Of a stretch of 59,117 bases of DNA, positions 59,076 through 59,117 are shown piece after piece. The position numbers and the translations under genes are program-made. This DNA comes from a virus, in the IMG/VR virus record IMGVR_UViG_3300034198_011610, positions 1-59,117 of that record. One strand, 5' to 3'. Each line of letters begins with the position of its first letter. Positions within the stretch are counted from its first letter, which is position 1. The notes below the pieces were generated by a model, which was not told the origin of the DNA, made no database searches, and was given only the letters and a program-made list of their open reading frames with translations.

Positions 59076-59117
59076 GCCCCCTCACTTGCTCCCGTTCCTT
59101 TGCTTGCTTACCTATTA

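Noticed and set aside
1-59117. CRISPR array, tRNA genes, integrase or transposase
   Set aside because: No regular spaced repeats, no cloverleaf noticed, and no recombinase or DDE motif in the reading frames. A tRNA scan was not possible, so a divergent tRNA could be missed.

Overview
The window is AT-rich phage DNA and holds most of a tailed, podovirus-like phage that infects a Bacteroidetes host. The virion genes are ring or connector proteins, a 1,278-residue tail hub, ejection proteins including one of 3,093 residues, large terminase, portal, scaffold and major capsid protein. There is no tail tube, sheath or tape-measure set. Evidence for the host phylum is the promoter form TTTG-N19-21-TAnnTTTG, A-rich leaders without Shine-Dalgarno sequences, and lipoproteins and exported proteins of Bacteroidetes style. 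The structural gene order recalls Crassvirales and related gut or aquatic podoviruses, but no DNA polymerase or virion RNA polymerase was recognised. No integrase, tRNA, IS element or CRISPR array was seen.

Layout. (1) 1-5.6 kb: small early genes, then a leftward pair (an orphan DnaA DNA-binding domain and NinG) divergent from a rightward replication operon (small proteins, an HTH protein, a DUF4373-type initiator, DnaB-like helicase). The initiator gene contains a lambda-like repeat cluster followed by a purine-rich tract, a candidate origin. (2) 5.66-10.9 kb: a GroES-like gene, four or five glycosyltransferase-like genes plus a methyltransferase-like gene, and a tandem GroES-like protein. 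(3) 10.9-21 kb: ring/connector proteins, fibre-like proteins, a third GroES-like protein, the tail hub and a GNAT-like protein. (4) 21-32.4 kb: ejection proteins. (5) 32.4-41.6 kb: a ferritin-like protein, terminase, portal, scaffold, capsid protein with a strong terminator, and an unknown protein. (6) 41.7-46.7 kb: Ig/PKD/leucine-rich fibre and accessory proteins. (7) 46.7-49.8 kb: lysis cassette (two small membrane proteins, spanin-like protein, M15 endolysin) and a metallophosphoesterase, ending at a strong terminator. (8) 49.8-59.1 kb: a leftward array of about 30 very small early genes with a ligase-like protein, an ArdC-like domain, exported proteins and a small lipoprotein. This array is driven by at least four near-identical promoters and is divided by hairpins built from one sequence word.

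The rightward late genes and the leftward early array converge near 49.3-49.9 kb, where a terminator faces each way. The right end is the upstream region of the first leftward operon, and the left end begins inside a rightward early gene, so a circular or permuted genome cut in its early region is likely (inference).

Features that stand out are the origin inside the initiator gene, the divergent promoters sharing a palindrome, a short G-rich DNA word enriched in all reading frames and both strands, three GroES-like genes, a ferritin next to the terminase, the glycosyltransferase cassette, and the promoter/leader/hairpin grammar of the early array. Many genes under 60 codons were found by reading the gaps directly. 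No stretch over 300 bases lacks a gene call.
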